From assembly GCA_022749895.1 (NCBI GenBank), contig JAKIWS010000012.1, forward strand, positions 1 to 42,931: a DNA stretch of 42,931 nucleotides, in the 5' to 3' direction. Both the position numbers and the translations under genes were made by a program. The notes below the pieces were generated by a model. The model was given only the letters and a program-made list of their open reading frames with translations, was not told the origin of the DNA and did no database searches. The stretch's first letter is position 1, and each line of letters opens with the position of its first letter. Positions 14,940 through 22,139 of this stretch are shown one piece after another. The DNA comes from Thermoplasmata archaeon. Lineage in GTDB: Archaea; Thermoplasmatota; Thermoplasmata; Lutacidiplasmatales; UBA184.

Positions 14940-15514
14940 CCGACGCGGCGGTTGCGGCGGCGAGCGCGATCCTTCGGAAGCACGGGATCCGGTTCGCGAT
15001 CGTGGGCGGCCAGGCGGTCGCGCTGAATGCGGCCACCGCGACGCGGGACGTCGACGTGATGGTGACCACCGACGATTACCGGGAGGCCATCGCTCGACTG
15101 GGCCGGGACACCGAGCTGACCCTCGCGATCGAAGGTGGTCCGGTCACCCGTTTCGGTATCACCGCCCTTCGGGGACTTCCGCTCGACCTGGTCGACGCCG
15201 GCTTCTTCGCCGGAAGCAAGACGGGCGCCGAATTCTTCGACTTCCTCCTGAAGGAGGGGTCGACCGACCCCGACGGTCTCGTCTACGCCTCCCCAGAGGT
15301 GGTGTGGTACACCCGCCTCATGACGACGCGCTGGCGGGCGTACGCCGAGAAGATCGTCACGAATGTCATCGACGGTCTCTCGGTCGGATACCTCGACCGC
15401 GTCGAGGAGATCGCCCGGAAGTTCGGGACCGAGGCGACGATCCACGAACGGATCGCGTACGTCCGAGAAGAGCTCAAGCGTCCCGACCTGGACGGGCTCA
15501 TCCGCCGGGAGTGA
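14936..15514 (+). CDS. MNT/AbiEii-type nucleotidyltransferase
   Basis: 192 residues. The N-terminal IVGGQAVAL loop (residues 22-30) and RDVDVMV strand (37-43; Asp38 and Asp40) form the GG...DxD signature of the minimal nucleotidyltransferase fold, followed by a mixed helical C-terminal half. Such proteins act as toxins or antitoxins that nucleotidylate tRNA or partner proteins (AbiEii, MenT, HEPN-MNT), or have unknown substrates. The four-base overlap with the 188-residue partner makes a two-gene module. Both metal-binding Asp residues are present, so activity is plausible. A housekeeping role cannot be excluded. Confidence 0.78.
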   Translation: MTDAAVAAASAILRKHGIRFAIVGGQAVALNAATATRDVDVMVTTDDYREAIARLGRDTELTLAIEGGPVTRFGITALRGLPLDLVDAGFFAGSKTGAEFFDFLLKEGSTDPDGLVYASPEVVWYTRLMTTRWRAYAEKIVTNVIDGLSVGYLDRVEEIARKFGTEATIHERIAYVREELKRPDLDGLIRRE

Positions 15515-15697
15515 CGTCGACTCTCGGGGAGATCGCCTCGACCCCGGGCGTCGCGCAGCGAGCGTTCGTTCGGAGCGGCCGCAAGATCAGCACCGGTAGG
15601 CGAGGGACGGACCTCGCATGGCCGCCGAACCCCGGAATCGGGCCACGCGGGGGGGGAACTCGACCACGGCGGTCGAGGGTGAAATGGCGAGGGGCCG

Positions 15698-16450
15698 TCA
15701 GTTGCCCGTGACCGAAATCCCGGCGCTGCCCTGGCTCTTGAAGAAGACTCCGTGAACAGGGTAGTGGGCGTACATGTACGCCGAGCCGACCGTATTGTCC
15801 GCCGGGGTGAAGACGACGGAGCAGCTCCCCTGAACGAGCGGGCAGATCCCGTGGTGGCTGAACGTGCCGTAGAAGCTCGTGTAGGTCGAGAACGTCACGT
15901 TCCCCGCGACCACCTTGGCGCCGTTCGCGAGGTCGGTCACCTTCGCCGTGCACGTCGTGGAATTGCCGGCCGGGAAGGTCGAGGGGGTGCAGCTGACCGC
16001 GGTCGAGGTACCGTCGTACGCCGAGGGGTGGAACACGATCGTCCCGTTCACGAGCGCGTAGGTGTACCCGCAGCCGTTGTGGCTGCAGTGTTGTGTGACG
16101 TTGATGTACGTGTCCGTCGCCCCGAAGAGGACCTTGCCGGTGTTGACGTCGGTGGCCACGAACTTTCCTTTGACGTGATCGATGTGCCCGGACACGTTCA
16201 CGACGGTCGCCGAGTACGGCACTCCGCTCGTGGTGTTCGGTTCGCCGGGCAACCGGAACGCGATCGAGCTCGGTGTGGTGTACGCCCAACCGGTCAAGCT
16301 CCCGCTCCCGAGGGTGTAGGTGCAGTACGCGAGTCCAGCGGAGCAGGATTTCGCGGTCCCGCTCGTCCCGGCGGCGGTGGACCCAGCCGGCACGACAAGG
16401 AGGATCAGGAGAGCGACCGCGGGAACGGCCAGGAAGCCCGTTCGCCGCAT
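15698..16450 (-). CDS. Secreted Ig-like protein with cysteine pairs
   Basis: 250 residues from the ATG at 16450, chosen over upstream in-frame codons because TTAATA (plus-strand 16472-16477) sits 24-25 nt before it and the N-terminus becomes a clean signal peptide: MRRTG, a Leu/Val/Ala core (6-22), then small residues. The mature part is Thr/Ser/Gly-rich beta sequence with about eight Cys (for example CSAGLAYC, CSHNGC, and CPLVQGSC) and NxS/T sites, pointing to an exported glycosylated domain with disulfides. No C-terminal anchor. No family recognised. Confidence 0.72.
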   Translation of the reverse strand: MRRTGFLAVPAVALLILLVVPAGSTAAGTSGTAKSCSAGLAYCTYTLGSGSLTGWAYTTPSSIAFRLPGEPNTTSGVPYSATVVNVSGHIDHVKGKFVATDVNTGKVLFGATDTYINVTQHCSHNGCGYTYALVNGTIVFHPSAYDGTSTAVSCTPSTFPAGNSTTCTAKVTDLANGAKVVAGNVTFSTYTSFYGTFSHHGICPLVQGSCSVVFTPADNTVGSAYMYAHYPVHGVFFKSQGSAGISVTGN

Positions 16451-16588
16451 GCTCGCGCCACCCGCGCCGTCTATTAAGCTCCGGTTGCGCGACGGATAAA
16501 TCCCATCGATCCGGTCCACCTATCCGATCCCGATCCGCGGTTCCCGGAGCTCGGGTGCCCCGCCGGGGCGGGAGGGAGGCTTCCCCCG

Positions 16589-16906
16589 TCAGCCCACGTC
16601 GTTTTTGGCCTCAGGGTAGGCCGGGTGGTGCGTGGGGCGCGCCTCGATCGGGGGGATCCACGGGACGGGGTCGCGGGACTGGTAACTGTCCTCGACCGTG
16701 AACACGCGGTACAACGCCCCGGTGCCGTGGAGCGCCGCATGGATCGCCCGGATCCTCGCGTCGAACTCGGCCGCGGATTTCCACCGGAACATCACGTCGT
16801 GCTCCCCCATGACCGACGAGACACCCTCCAGGTGCTGGAGCTTCGCGACCACGATCCCGGCGTGCATTCCATTCGGCGAGAACGTGAGATCGACGAAGGT
16901 GATCAT
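16589..16906 (-). CDS. Stand-alone Lrp/AsnC effector-binding (RAM) domain protein
   Basis: 105 residues with the beta-alpha-beta-beta-alpha-beta pattern of the RAM domain: FVDLTFSPNG strand, helix ending KLQHLEGVSSVM, HDVMFRWKSAAEF, helix, LYRVFTVEDSYQ. The helix-turn-helix of full Lrp proteins is missing. Stand-alone RAM proteins are common in archaea and are thought to bind amino acids or pair with full-length regulators. The last 25 residues are a Pro/His-rich tail. The ATG is about 31 nt from a TATTTC box (plus-strand 16935-16939). Divergent from the membrane-protein gene at 17004. Confidence 0.75.
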   Translation of the reverse strand: MITFVDLTFSPNGMHAGIVVAKLQHLEGVSSVMGEHDVMFRWKSAAEFDARIRAIHAALHGTGALYRVFTVEDSYQSRDPVPWIPPIEARPTHHPAYPEAKNDVG

Positions 16907-17003
16907 GCCCGCCGAATCCTCCGCCTCGCGTGAGAAATACGTTTCGATTCGGCGGCACTGACCCCGGCGATTGGTTACAAGTTCGGCCGCCCATCCCCCC
17001 GCG

Positions 17004-17444
17004 ATGGTGGCGTCCTCGTGGACAACCTACGACAGCGTGATTGTGCTCGTCACGATTCTGGTTCCCGCGGCCATGGTCGGATTGCTCGTCGCCATGACGC
17101 GGAGCCTCAAGCGACGGCAGATGCTCCAGCGGGGCCTCGCCCACATCGTCTTCCTCCCCGAAAAACGGCGACGTTTTCTCATCGCCCTGACGATGCTGAG
17201 CACGTTCTTCCTCGCAAGCGGCGCGGTGGACGCGTTGACCGGCGTCGGGCTGATCAGCGGCGGCCTGGCGACGGTGCTGTCGGGTACCACCTTCATCGGC
17301 GGCGCCGTCTCGCTGTTCCTGCTGATCATTACGAGCCTCCGCCCGGGCACGCTCACCGAGGACCAGAAGGCGACCCTCGCGTGGTTGCCCCAGCAGTACT
17401 ACCCGTTGGCGCTCGGCCCCATCGAGCTCGCCGACAACGGCTAA
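17004..17444 (+). CDS. Small polytopic membrane protein, unknown
   Basis: 146 residues with hydrophobic helices at about 9-31, 57-77 and 82-111 (long enough for two passes) and a basic loop (SLKRRQMLQRG) after the first helix. No motif recognised. The start is ATG 17004 rather than an upstream ATG because GTTACAAG (16974-16981) lies about 27 nt before it. Faces the PD-(D/E)XK gene convergently, with 73 nt between their stops. Confidence 0.7.
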   Translation: MVASSWTTYDSVIVLVTILVPAAMVGLLVAMTRSLKRRQMLQRGLAHIVFLPEKRRRFLIALTMLSTFFLASGAVDALTGVGLISGGLATVLSGTTFIGGAVSLFLLIITSLRPGTLTEDQKATLAWLPQQYYPLALGPIELADNG

Positions 17445-17517
17445 GATTCGACCGAGGTCGCCCTCGGCGATCGTCCCAGGAGACCCAGGTTGGACGCCCT
17501 TCGATCGGATGGACCGG

Positions 17518-18186
17518 TTAGATCGCGTACCGGACTGCCAGGTTTTCGACGTACTCCAGCACCTTGTCCGTCCCGTGCTGCAACGTAAGTTCGAGAGCGG
17601 TGCGCAGGAGCTGGTCCCGGCGGGTGGGGTCCACCGGGGGAATTGGCCAGCGAGAGACCTGGACGGGCCGCGCCCGTCGTTCGAAGCAGACGAGCTCTCC
17701 GGCGCATTCCGGAAAGGCGAGCTGAAACAGTTCGAGTTGCAGCAGGACGTCGGGGCGCGGGGGGATCGCCCGGTAGCTCTTCATCTCGAAGAACCGGCGA
17801 CCGCCGTCCCAGTAGTCCGGTTGAGCGTAGACACCCGCACGCTCCGCGATCAAGATGAGCCGACTGCGCGGGCGAGGGAGACCCAGGAGGTCGCTATGCC
17901 GGAACGCGTGGAGCACCCCGAGGATCTGCGCGTCGAGGTCGGCGCGCGTGGGGGCATCGACGGTCAGATCGGCGTCCTGGAGTTCGTCGTTCAGGATCTC
18001 TTGGGCATACTGGTTCATCGAGGTGACGGACGGCTTTCGACGCAGCCGCGCCTCGTGACTCATGCGGGAGAGCGAGGAATCGATCGCCTTCCCCACCGCC
18101 ATGCCGATCTCGTCCTGCTCGGTCGCAGCCCGGGGGTGAACGAGCTGCACGATGTCGTGGGTGGCGAGCGTCTTGATCGTGCTCAT
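17518..18186 (-). CDS. PD-(D/E)XK nuclease superfamily protein (Cas4/RecB-like core)
   Basis: 222 residues. The centre carries QPDYWDGG (122-129; Asp124, Asp127) followed nine residues later by FFEMKSY with Glu134-x-Lys136, then QLELFQLAFPE with Gln150. This is the D-(x9)-ExK plus downstream Gln pattern of PD-(D/E)XK nucleases related to Cas4 and RecB. No Cys cluster is visible, so it would not carry Cas4's iron-sulfur cluster. The N-terminal 100 residues are helical. No cas genes or repeats are nearby. Possible roles are DNA repair or defence. No TATA box is evident at the usual distance. Confidence 0.65.
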   Translation of the reverse strand: MSTIKTLATHDIVQLVHPRAATEQDEIGMAVGKAIDSSLSRMSHEARLRRKPSVTSMNQYAQEILNDELQDADLTVDAPTRADLDAQILGVLHAFRHSDLLGLPRPRSRLILIAERAGVYAQPDYWDGGRRFFEMKSYRAIPPRPDVLLQLELFQLAFPECAGELVCFERRARPVQVSRWPIPPVDPTRRDQLLRTALELTLQHGTDKVLEYVENLAVRYAI

Positions 18187-18365
18187 GCAGGAGGTTCAGC
18201 CCAGCCACGGGAGGCGGAGCACCCGTTGAACCTTCGCCGACCCTCCGGCCCGAATCGCCGAGAGCCCGGTCCGGTCGCCCGGTGAGGAGGACCCGACGCG
18301 GCATCGCAACCTCCCGCGGCTCAGGTTTATCACTCCGCCGAGCTACCCTCGCCGTCGTAGCTGCC

Positions 18366-18797
18366 ATGCCCGGGTCCGGCGATTCCACCGTGCTCCGGAT
18401 GCTCGGTTCGGTCCCGCTCTTCTCGAGCCTCTCGGAGCGCCAGCGGAAGACGCTCGCCGAAACCGGGAAGGAACGGTCGTACGCCGCCGGCGCGTCGATC
18501 GTCAAGCGGGGCGACAAAGGCGTCGGATTCTACCTGGTGCTCGACGGCAAGGCGGACGTCCGCAAGGACAACAAATCGGTCGCCGCGCTCGGGCCGGGCC
18601 AATTCTTCGGCGAGATGGCGCTCTTCGACGAGCAACCTCGGACCGCCGACGTGGTGGCGGAGATCCCCACCCGATGCCTCGTCCTGTCCTCGTGGGAGTT
18701 CTGGGGTGCCCTCTCGAAGGAACCGGAGGTTCTCCGGAGCCTGATGCAGGAGATGGTCCGCCGCCTGCGCGCCCCGGTACCGACGCTCAGCGAGTGA
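18366..18797 (+). CDS. Cyclic-nucleotide-binding domain protein
   Basis: 143 residues, essentially one CNB domain: entry helix (LRMLGSVPLFSSL), beta-roll with GxGFYLVLDGKADVR (52-66) and a phosphate-binding cassette FGEMALFDEQPRTADVV that keeps the Arg-Thr-Ala of cAMP/cGMP binders. No DNA-binding or enzymatic domain follows, so it would work as a sensor subunit for another protein. A TATA-like TTTATC (18326-18331) lies 37 nt before the ATG. The gene ends 11 nt inside the convergent cyclase-like gene, which suggests a functional pair. Confidence 0.85.
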   Translation: MPGSGDSTVLRMLGSVPLFSSLSERQRKTLAETGKERSYAAGASIVKRGDKGVGFYLVLDGKADVRKDNKSVAALGPGQFFGEMALFDEQPRTADVVAEIPTRCLVLSSWEFWGALSKEPEVLRSLMQEMVRRLRAPVPTLSE

Positions 18798-19521
18798 CCG
18801 CTGGACCGGCGGCCAAGGACAGCAAGAGCTCGAACGCCTCCTGACCATCGGGGTACTCCTTCGTCCGGACCGTCGTGCGTTCGACCCGGATGCCTTCGGA
18901 GCGGAGCTCCTCGCGATCGCGGTGGAGGCGCTCGCCGAGCGAGATGTTCACGAGCGTTTGATTCGCCGCCGCGCCGGCGACCATCCGCGTCGCGCCGACG
19001 ATCGGGCTTCCGATGAGGGTGAGCGTACCCCCCACAACGGCGAGCTCGCACGGGCCGGAATCGATGCCGAGCGAGAGCCCGACCCCGACCGGAAAATTCC
19101 GGGAGTTGCGCCGCAGTTTGGTGATCAGGAGTTCGGCCGCCGGCAGAACATTCTGGCAGAACACGGCGACCTTACGCGAGTCGGGAGCTCCTCCCTCCGG
19201 AAAGACCCAGAAGACGATGAACCCGTCCCCGGTGAACTTGTCGAACCACCCCTCGTTCGCGCCGGCGAGGGTTCGAACGGCCTCGGTGAACCCGATGATG
19301 AAGTGGGCGAACAGGGAGGGTTGTACCGCCTCCTTGAGCACCAACGATGACATCCGGAGATCCCCGGCCACCACGGCCGCCTCGACCGTGGTCGAGCCGC
19401 GTTCAGCGAGCTCGTCGAGGCTTCGCCGCGAAAGCTGGTGCTGGGCGGTCGGGGGACCGTGCCGGGCGATCAGCTCCGCATATCGTCCCGGGTCCTCGGG
19501 CGCAGTAAGATTCGACTGCAT
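18787..19521 (-). CDS. Class III adenylate/guanylate cyclase-like protein
   Basis: 244 residues. Cyclase homology domain with the first metal Asp in AGDLRMSS (Asp54), the KFTGDG turn (Lys95 and second metal Asp99), the VGVGLSLGIDSGP strand and LTLIGSPIVGATRM. In this last block the adenine-selecting position is Thr168 and the transition-state Arg179 is kept, but the usual Asn is Val175. A product and full activity are therefore uncertain. Soluble, no membrane or sensor domain. A GTG at 19581, about 32 nt after a CGATAACC element, is an alternative start adding 20 basic residues. The next gene, facing it, encodes a CNB domain. Confidence 0.75.
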   Translation of the reverse strand: MQSNLTAPEDPGRYAELIARHGPPTAQHQLSRRSLDELAERGSTTVEAAVVAGDLRMSSLVLKEAVQPSLFAHFIIGFTEAVRTLAGANEGWFDKFTGDGFIVFWVFPEGGAPDSRKVAVFCQNVLPAAELLITKLRRNSRNFPVGVGLSLGIDSGPCELAVVGGTLTLIGSPIVGATRMVAGAAANQTLVNISLGERLHRDREELRSEGIRVERTTVRTKEYPDGQEAFELLLSLAAGPAVTR

Positions 19522-20114
19522 GCGCTTCTCGCCCGACCGTGCCCGCGGGGTCGGCCTACAGCGGGACGCCGTGCTCGGCACTTAGGCGCGACGCACCGGC
19601 GTCTCGGCGGTTATCGTTCATCCCTCGGGAACCGCGAGTGGTCGCTATCGCCCCGGCTGCGAGTTCCCATTTCATCGGGAACCGGCGGACGAGGCGCTCT
19701 CACCGTCCTAAATCGTTGGCGAACTGAACCGACCATAGTCTATTTAGAACAGGCTCAATGTATCAAAGATTTACCGACTCTCAGGGACGACCGCCCACGA
19801 ACAGCTGGCCGACGGCCATGCAGAAGAGCCCCGTAATCTCCGGTGGCCCATAGAGACTCTATACTGTCGCCCCGCCCAGGGGTGCGGGGCCACTCGCAGG
19901 GCAAGCGCGATGCGCGGAGCGTGAGAGGGATCACTGCTCGATCTGTCATTGTCGGCCGGCGTCCGCTCCTGGGAGTTCGCGGGGAACGCGTACGTATTGA
20001 TGCGCATTCGTTGTCTGTCGATTCTTGGCTTCGTCATTCAACGTGTGCCCGGTCCCACACTTCAAGTAGGAGTTCCCGAGCATACGCGCCCTTCCGAGGA
20101 GCGCGACGACTGAG
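19522..20114. other. Gene-free, AT-richer intergenic stretch
   Basis: About 590 nt without a convincing gene. Around 19735-19775 it is clearly AT-richer than its surroundings. Small ORFs up to 88 codons occur on both strands, but they overlap each other, lack motifs and have no TATA at start distance. A GC-rich hairpin is at 19869-19890. An unannotated small RNA or a long upstream control region for the pilin gene is possible. No known RNA family was recognised. Confidence 0.5.
19869..19890. repeat. GC-rich hairpin in the intergenic stretch
   Basis: Perfect 7-bp inverted repeat GCCCCGC / GCGGGGC around an 8-nt loop. It lies inside the gene-free stretch and could be part of a small RNA or a transcription terminator; no T-tract follows directly. 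Confidence 0.4.
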
Positions 20115-20636
20115 ATGGCTCGCAACGGAGCGCGAGGATGTCGAGGGATCCGCGGTGTTAGCCCGATCGTGGCGACGATCCTGCTCGTGGCCATGACGAT
20201 CGTTCTCGCGGCGGTTCTCTACGTCCTGGTGAGCGGCCTCTCCCACGGCACCGCCCCGAAGACCCCGATCGCGACCGCGTTCGCGCTCGGAACCCCGGTC
20301 GCGGCCAACCATTCCGGGGGGAACTGGTACAACTTCTCCGTACAGGCCGCCGGGCACGGCCTGCGGTGGGGCGATGTCCAGTTCCAGATAATCGGGAGCA
20401 ACGGCGCGGCGGTCGTTCTGCCGGGCGCCGCCACGATTACCGTTCTCAACCTCACGGGCGGGACCGTCGGTTCGTACTCGTACGGCTCGGCGTCGTGGGC
20501 GATGGGGACGACCCTGACCATCACCTCCCAGCACACGCTCTCGATCTATTCGGCGGCGATCGGGCTCCATGGCGACCGTCTCGTGGTCTACGGCGTCGGC
20601 ACGTTCCAGGGCTCGGTCGCCCTGACGATCCCCTAA
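20115..20636 (+). CDS. Archaeal type IV pilin-like protein (class III signal peptide)
   Basis: 173 residues. The basic leader ends at Arg13-Gly14, followed by VSPIVATILLVAMTIVLAAV, the signature of archaeal type IV pilins (DUF1628 group) cut by a PibD/EppA-like peptidase before Val15. The mature head is a beta-rich Gly/Thr/Ser domain with NxS/T sites. Such pilins act in adhesion or as minor pilins. No pilus ATPase or platform gene is adjacent, so the assembly machine must be elsewhere. It is separate in type from the VirB2-like pilin at 4613. Convergent with truA; their stop codons overlap by a few bases. Promoter not clear; a CATACG about 30 nt upstream is weak. Confidence 0.85.
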   Translation: MARNGARGCRGIRGVSPIVATILLVAMTIVLAAVLYVLVSGLSHGTAPKTPIATAFALGTPVAANHSGGNWYNFSVQAAGHGLRWGDVQFQIIGSNGAAVVLPGAATITVLNLTGGTVGSYSYGSASWAMGTTLTITSQHTLSIYSAAIGLHGDRLVVYGVGTFQGSVALTIP

Positions 20637-21469
20637 CCGCTCGCGGGCCCCGCGGGCGTTCCACGCGCGAGGAGCTCCTCGCCGATTAGGCCCAGCAGTT
20701 CGACCCGGCTCCGAGACGCGTAGAGCTCGCCGCTCCAATGGGTGATCTGCTCTCGGGTCGGGCGTTTCTCGGCAACGGTCCAGGGTCGGTCGTACTCGAC
20801 CGCCCACAGGATAAGAGGTTCGGGCTCGGCGAGAGGGATTCCCAGGGGGGCGGTGCCCGCGACGGCGGCTTGCAGCCGGTCGAGGGCGAGGTTCCCCCGC
20901 GTTACGGCCCGCCCCGCCGCGACGATCTTCCGCACCATGCCCCACACGAACGACGGGGCCCTCAGGTCCAGCAGCAAGTGGCCGGGTCGCTCCGTGACCT
21001 CAAAGCTATCGATGTCGCGCCAGATTGGCTCGCGCCACGACTGCCGACGTCCGAAGGACCGAACGTCGATGCGCCCGCGGAAGCATCGGGCGACGTCCCT
21101 CCAAGCGCCAACGACGGATGGTTTCGTTTCCGCCGCGGCTTCGACGTAGCGGTACCACCGACGGACGGCACGTCGGGGTGAGTAGGTGGTTTCGACCTCC
21201 ATCGCCGCGGTGAAGTAGAGGTCGGGAGCGATGCCGTTCAAGGCGCGGAGGAGGGCTACGCCCGGGAGCTCGCTGGTCAGGGCGATGGCGTTGCCCCGGG
21301 CCCCGACGCCCCGGTCGGTCCGGCTCGCCACCCGGAGACGGGCGGTCGCGACCGTCTTCGCGACGCCACGGCGAACGATCCCGTGTGCGATCTCGCCCTC
21401 GATCGAGCGGACGCCCGGCTGCCGAGCCCAGCCGTGAAAGCCCCGGCCGTCGTACCCTACCCGAACGAT
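20633..21469 (-). CDS. truA: tRNA pseudouridine synthase TruA, start codon unclear
   Basis: TruA isomerises uridines 38-40 in the anticodon arm of tRNAs. The catalytic motif SRTDRGVGA (Asp conserved) is encoded near 21300-21325, with VGYDGRGFHGW upstream (about 21432-21463) and FVWGMVRKI downstream, all in family order. Tools that require ATG/GTG/TTG would start at the GTG at 21331 and lose the N-terminal third. Between the upstream gene's stop (21546-21548) and the conserved YDG block no in-frame ATG, GTG or TTG exists. I placed the start at an ATC (21469), which gives IVRVGYDG. A frameshift near 21480-21497, where an out-of-frame GTG exists, or another near-cognate start is also possible. 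Confidence 0.8.
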   Translation of the reverse strand: MVRVGYDGRGFHGWARQPGVRSIEGEIAHGIVRRGVAKTVATARLRVASRTDRGVGARGNAIALTSELPGVALLRALNGIAPDLYFTAAMEVETTYSPRRAVRRWYRYVEAAAETKPSVVGAWRDVARCFRGRIDVRSFGRRQSWREPIWRDIDSFEVTERPGHLLLDLRAPSFVWGMVRKIVAAGRAVTRGNLALDRLQAAVAGTAPLGIPLAEPEPLILWAVEYDRPWTVAEKRPTREQITHWSGELYASRSRVELLGLIGEELLARGTPAGPASG

Positions 21470-21545
21470 CCAACGCGCCGTGGGCGCCCGACCCCACCCT
21501 CGCCCAAGAGAGTTCCCGGTGCCTTCCGTCGAGTACGGCGCGCGC

Positions 21546-22127
21546 TCAGGGGTTCGCGCGGCCGGGCACCACCGGCGCGGCGGCTTTCGCGGTGGCCCGA
21601 TCGAGGAGTTTCGCGAACGTCTCGAAATGGCGCAGGAACGGGTCGGCCCGCCGTCGTTCCTCGAGCTCGCCGAGGGCGATCGCGTACTGCGCTTTCGCCT
21701 TGGCGTCGCCGTCCTTCGCGCGGACCGCGTAGACGCAGAGCAGTTGATAGTGCGGCAGCACGAACGCTTCGGGGCGGGGGGTGCTCATGTCACCTTTCCG
21801 CGGCCGGTACACCTTCTCGAGCGGAAGCGCTTCGGCGATCGCGCGCCGGTGCGAAAAGCCGAGATACCGCCCGGGTCCGACGACCCGGGTCACGTCGCGA
21901 ACGCTGCCGTTGAACGCGTTCGTGAGGCGGTCGATCTCGAGCCAGCACCAGAGCCCGAACCCGTAATCCCCCTCGAGGTACGCTTCCCACGCCCGGCCGT
22001 ACAGCTGTTGCTCCCGCGCTTCCTGGGCGATCTCCGGCGGGATCTCCGCCCGCCAATCGGCCAACAAGGCAGCGACGCGCATGGACGGCGAGAACATCTT
22101 CTGGGCGGGCACGGCCGGGGGGTCCAT
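21546..22127 (-). CDS. Hypothetical protein upstream of truA
   Basis: 193 residues, soluble, largely helical with many Ala/Arg/Glu residues and aromatic-rich patches (YGFGLWCWLEIDRLTNAF, near residues 55-72). No recognised family and no zinc or nucleotide motif. It follows the amidohydrolase gene by 12 nt and lies upstream of truA on the same strand, so the three are probably one transcript. Its start ATG at 22127 is well placed for translational coupling to the amidohydrolase. Confidence 0.65.
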   Translation of the reverse strand: MDPPAVPAQKMFSPSMRVAALLADWRAEIPPEIAQEAREQQLYGRAWEAYLEGDYGFGLWCWLEIDRLTNAFNGSVRDVTRVVGPGRYLGFSHRRAIAEALPLEKVYRPRKGDMSTPRPEAFVLPHYQLLCVYAVRAKDGDAKAKAQYAIALGELEERRRADPFLRHFETFAKLLDRATAKAAAPVVPGRANP

Positions 22128-22139
22128 CGCTCGAGCCGG

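Noticed and set aside
17004-19521. Pycsar/CBASS-like anti-phage operon
   Set aside because: The cyclase and CNB genes are convergent rather than co-directional, the CNB protein has no effector domain, and the cyclase lacks the usual transition-state Asn. Kept only as a signalling pair.
19755-20037. Small ORFs of 64 and 88 codons on the minus strand
   Set aside because: They overlap each other in different frames, show no motif and have no TATA box at start distance.
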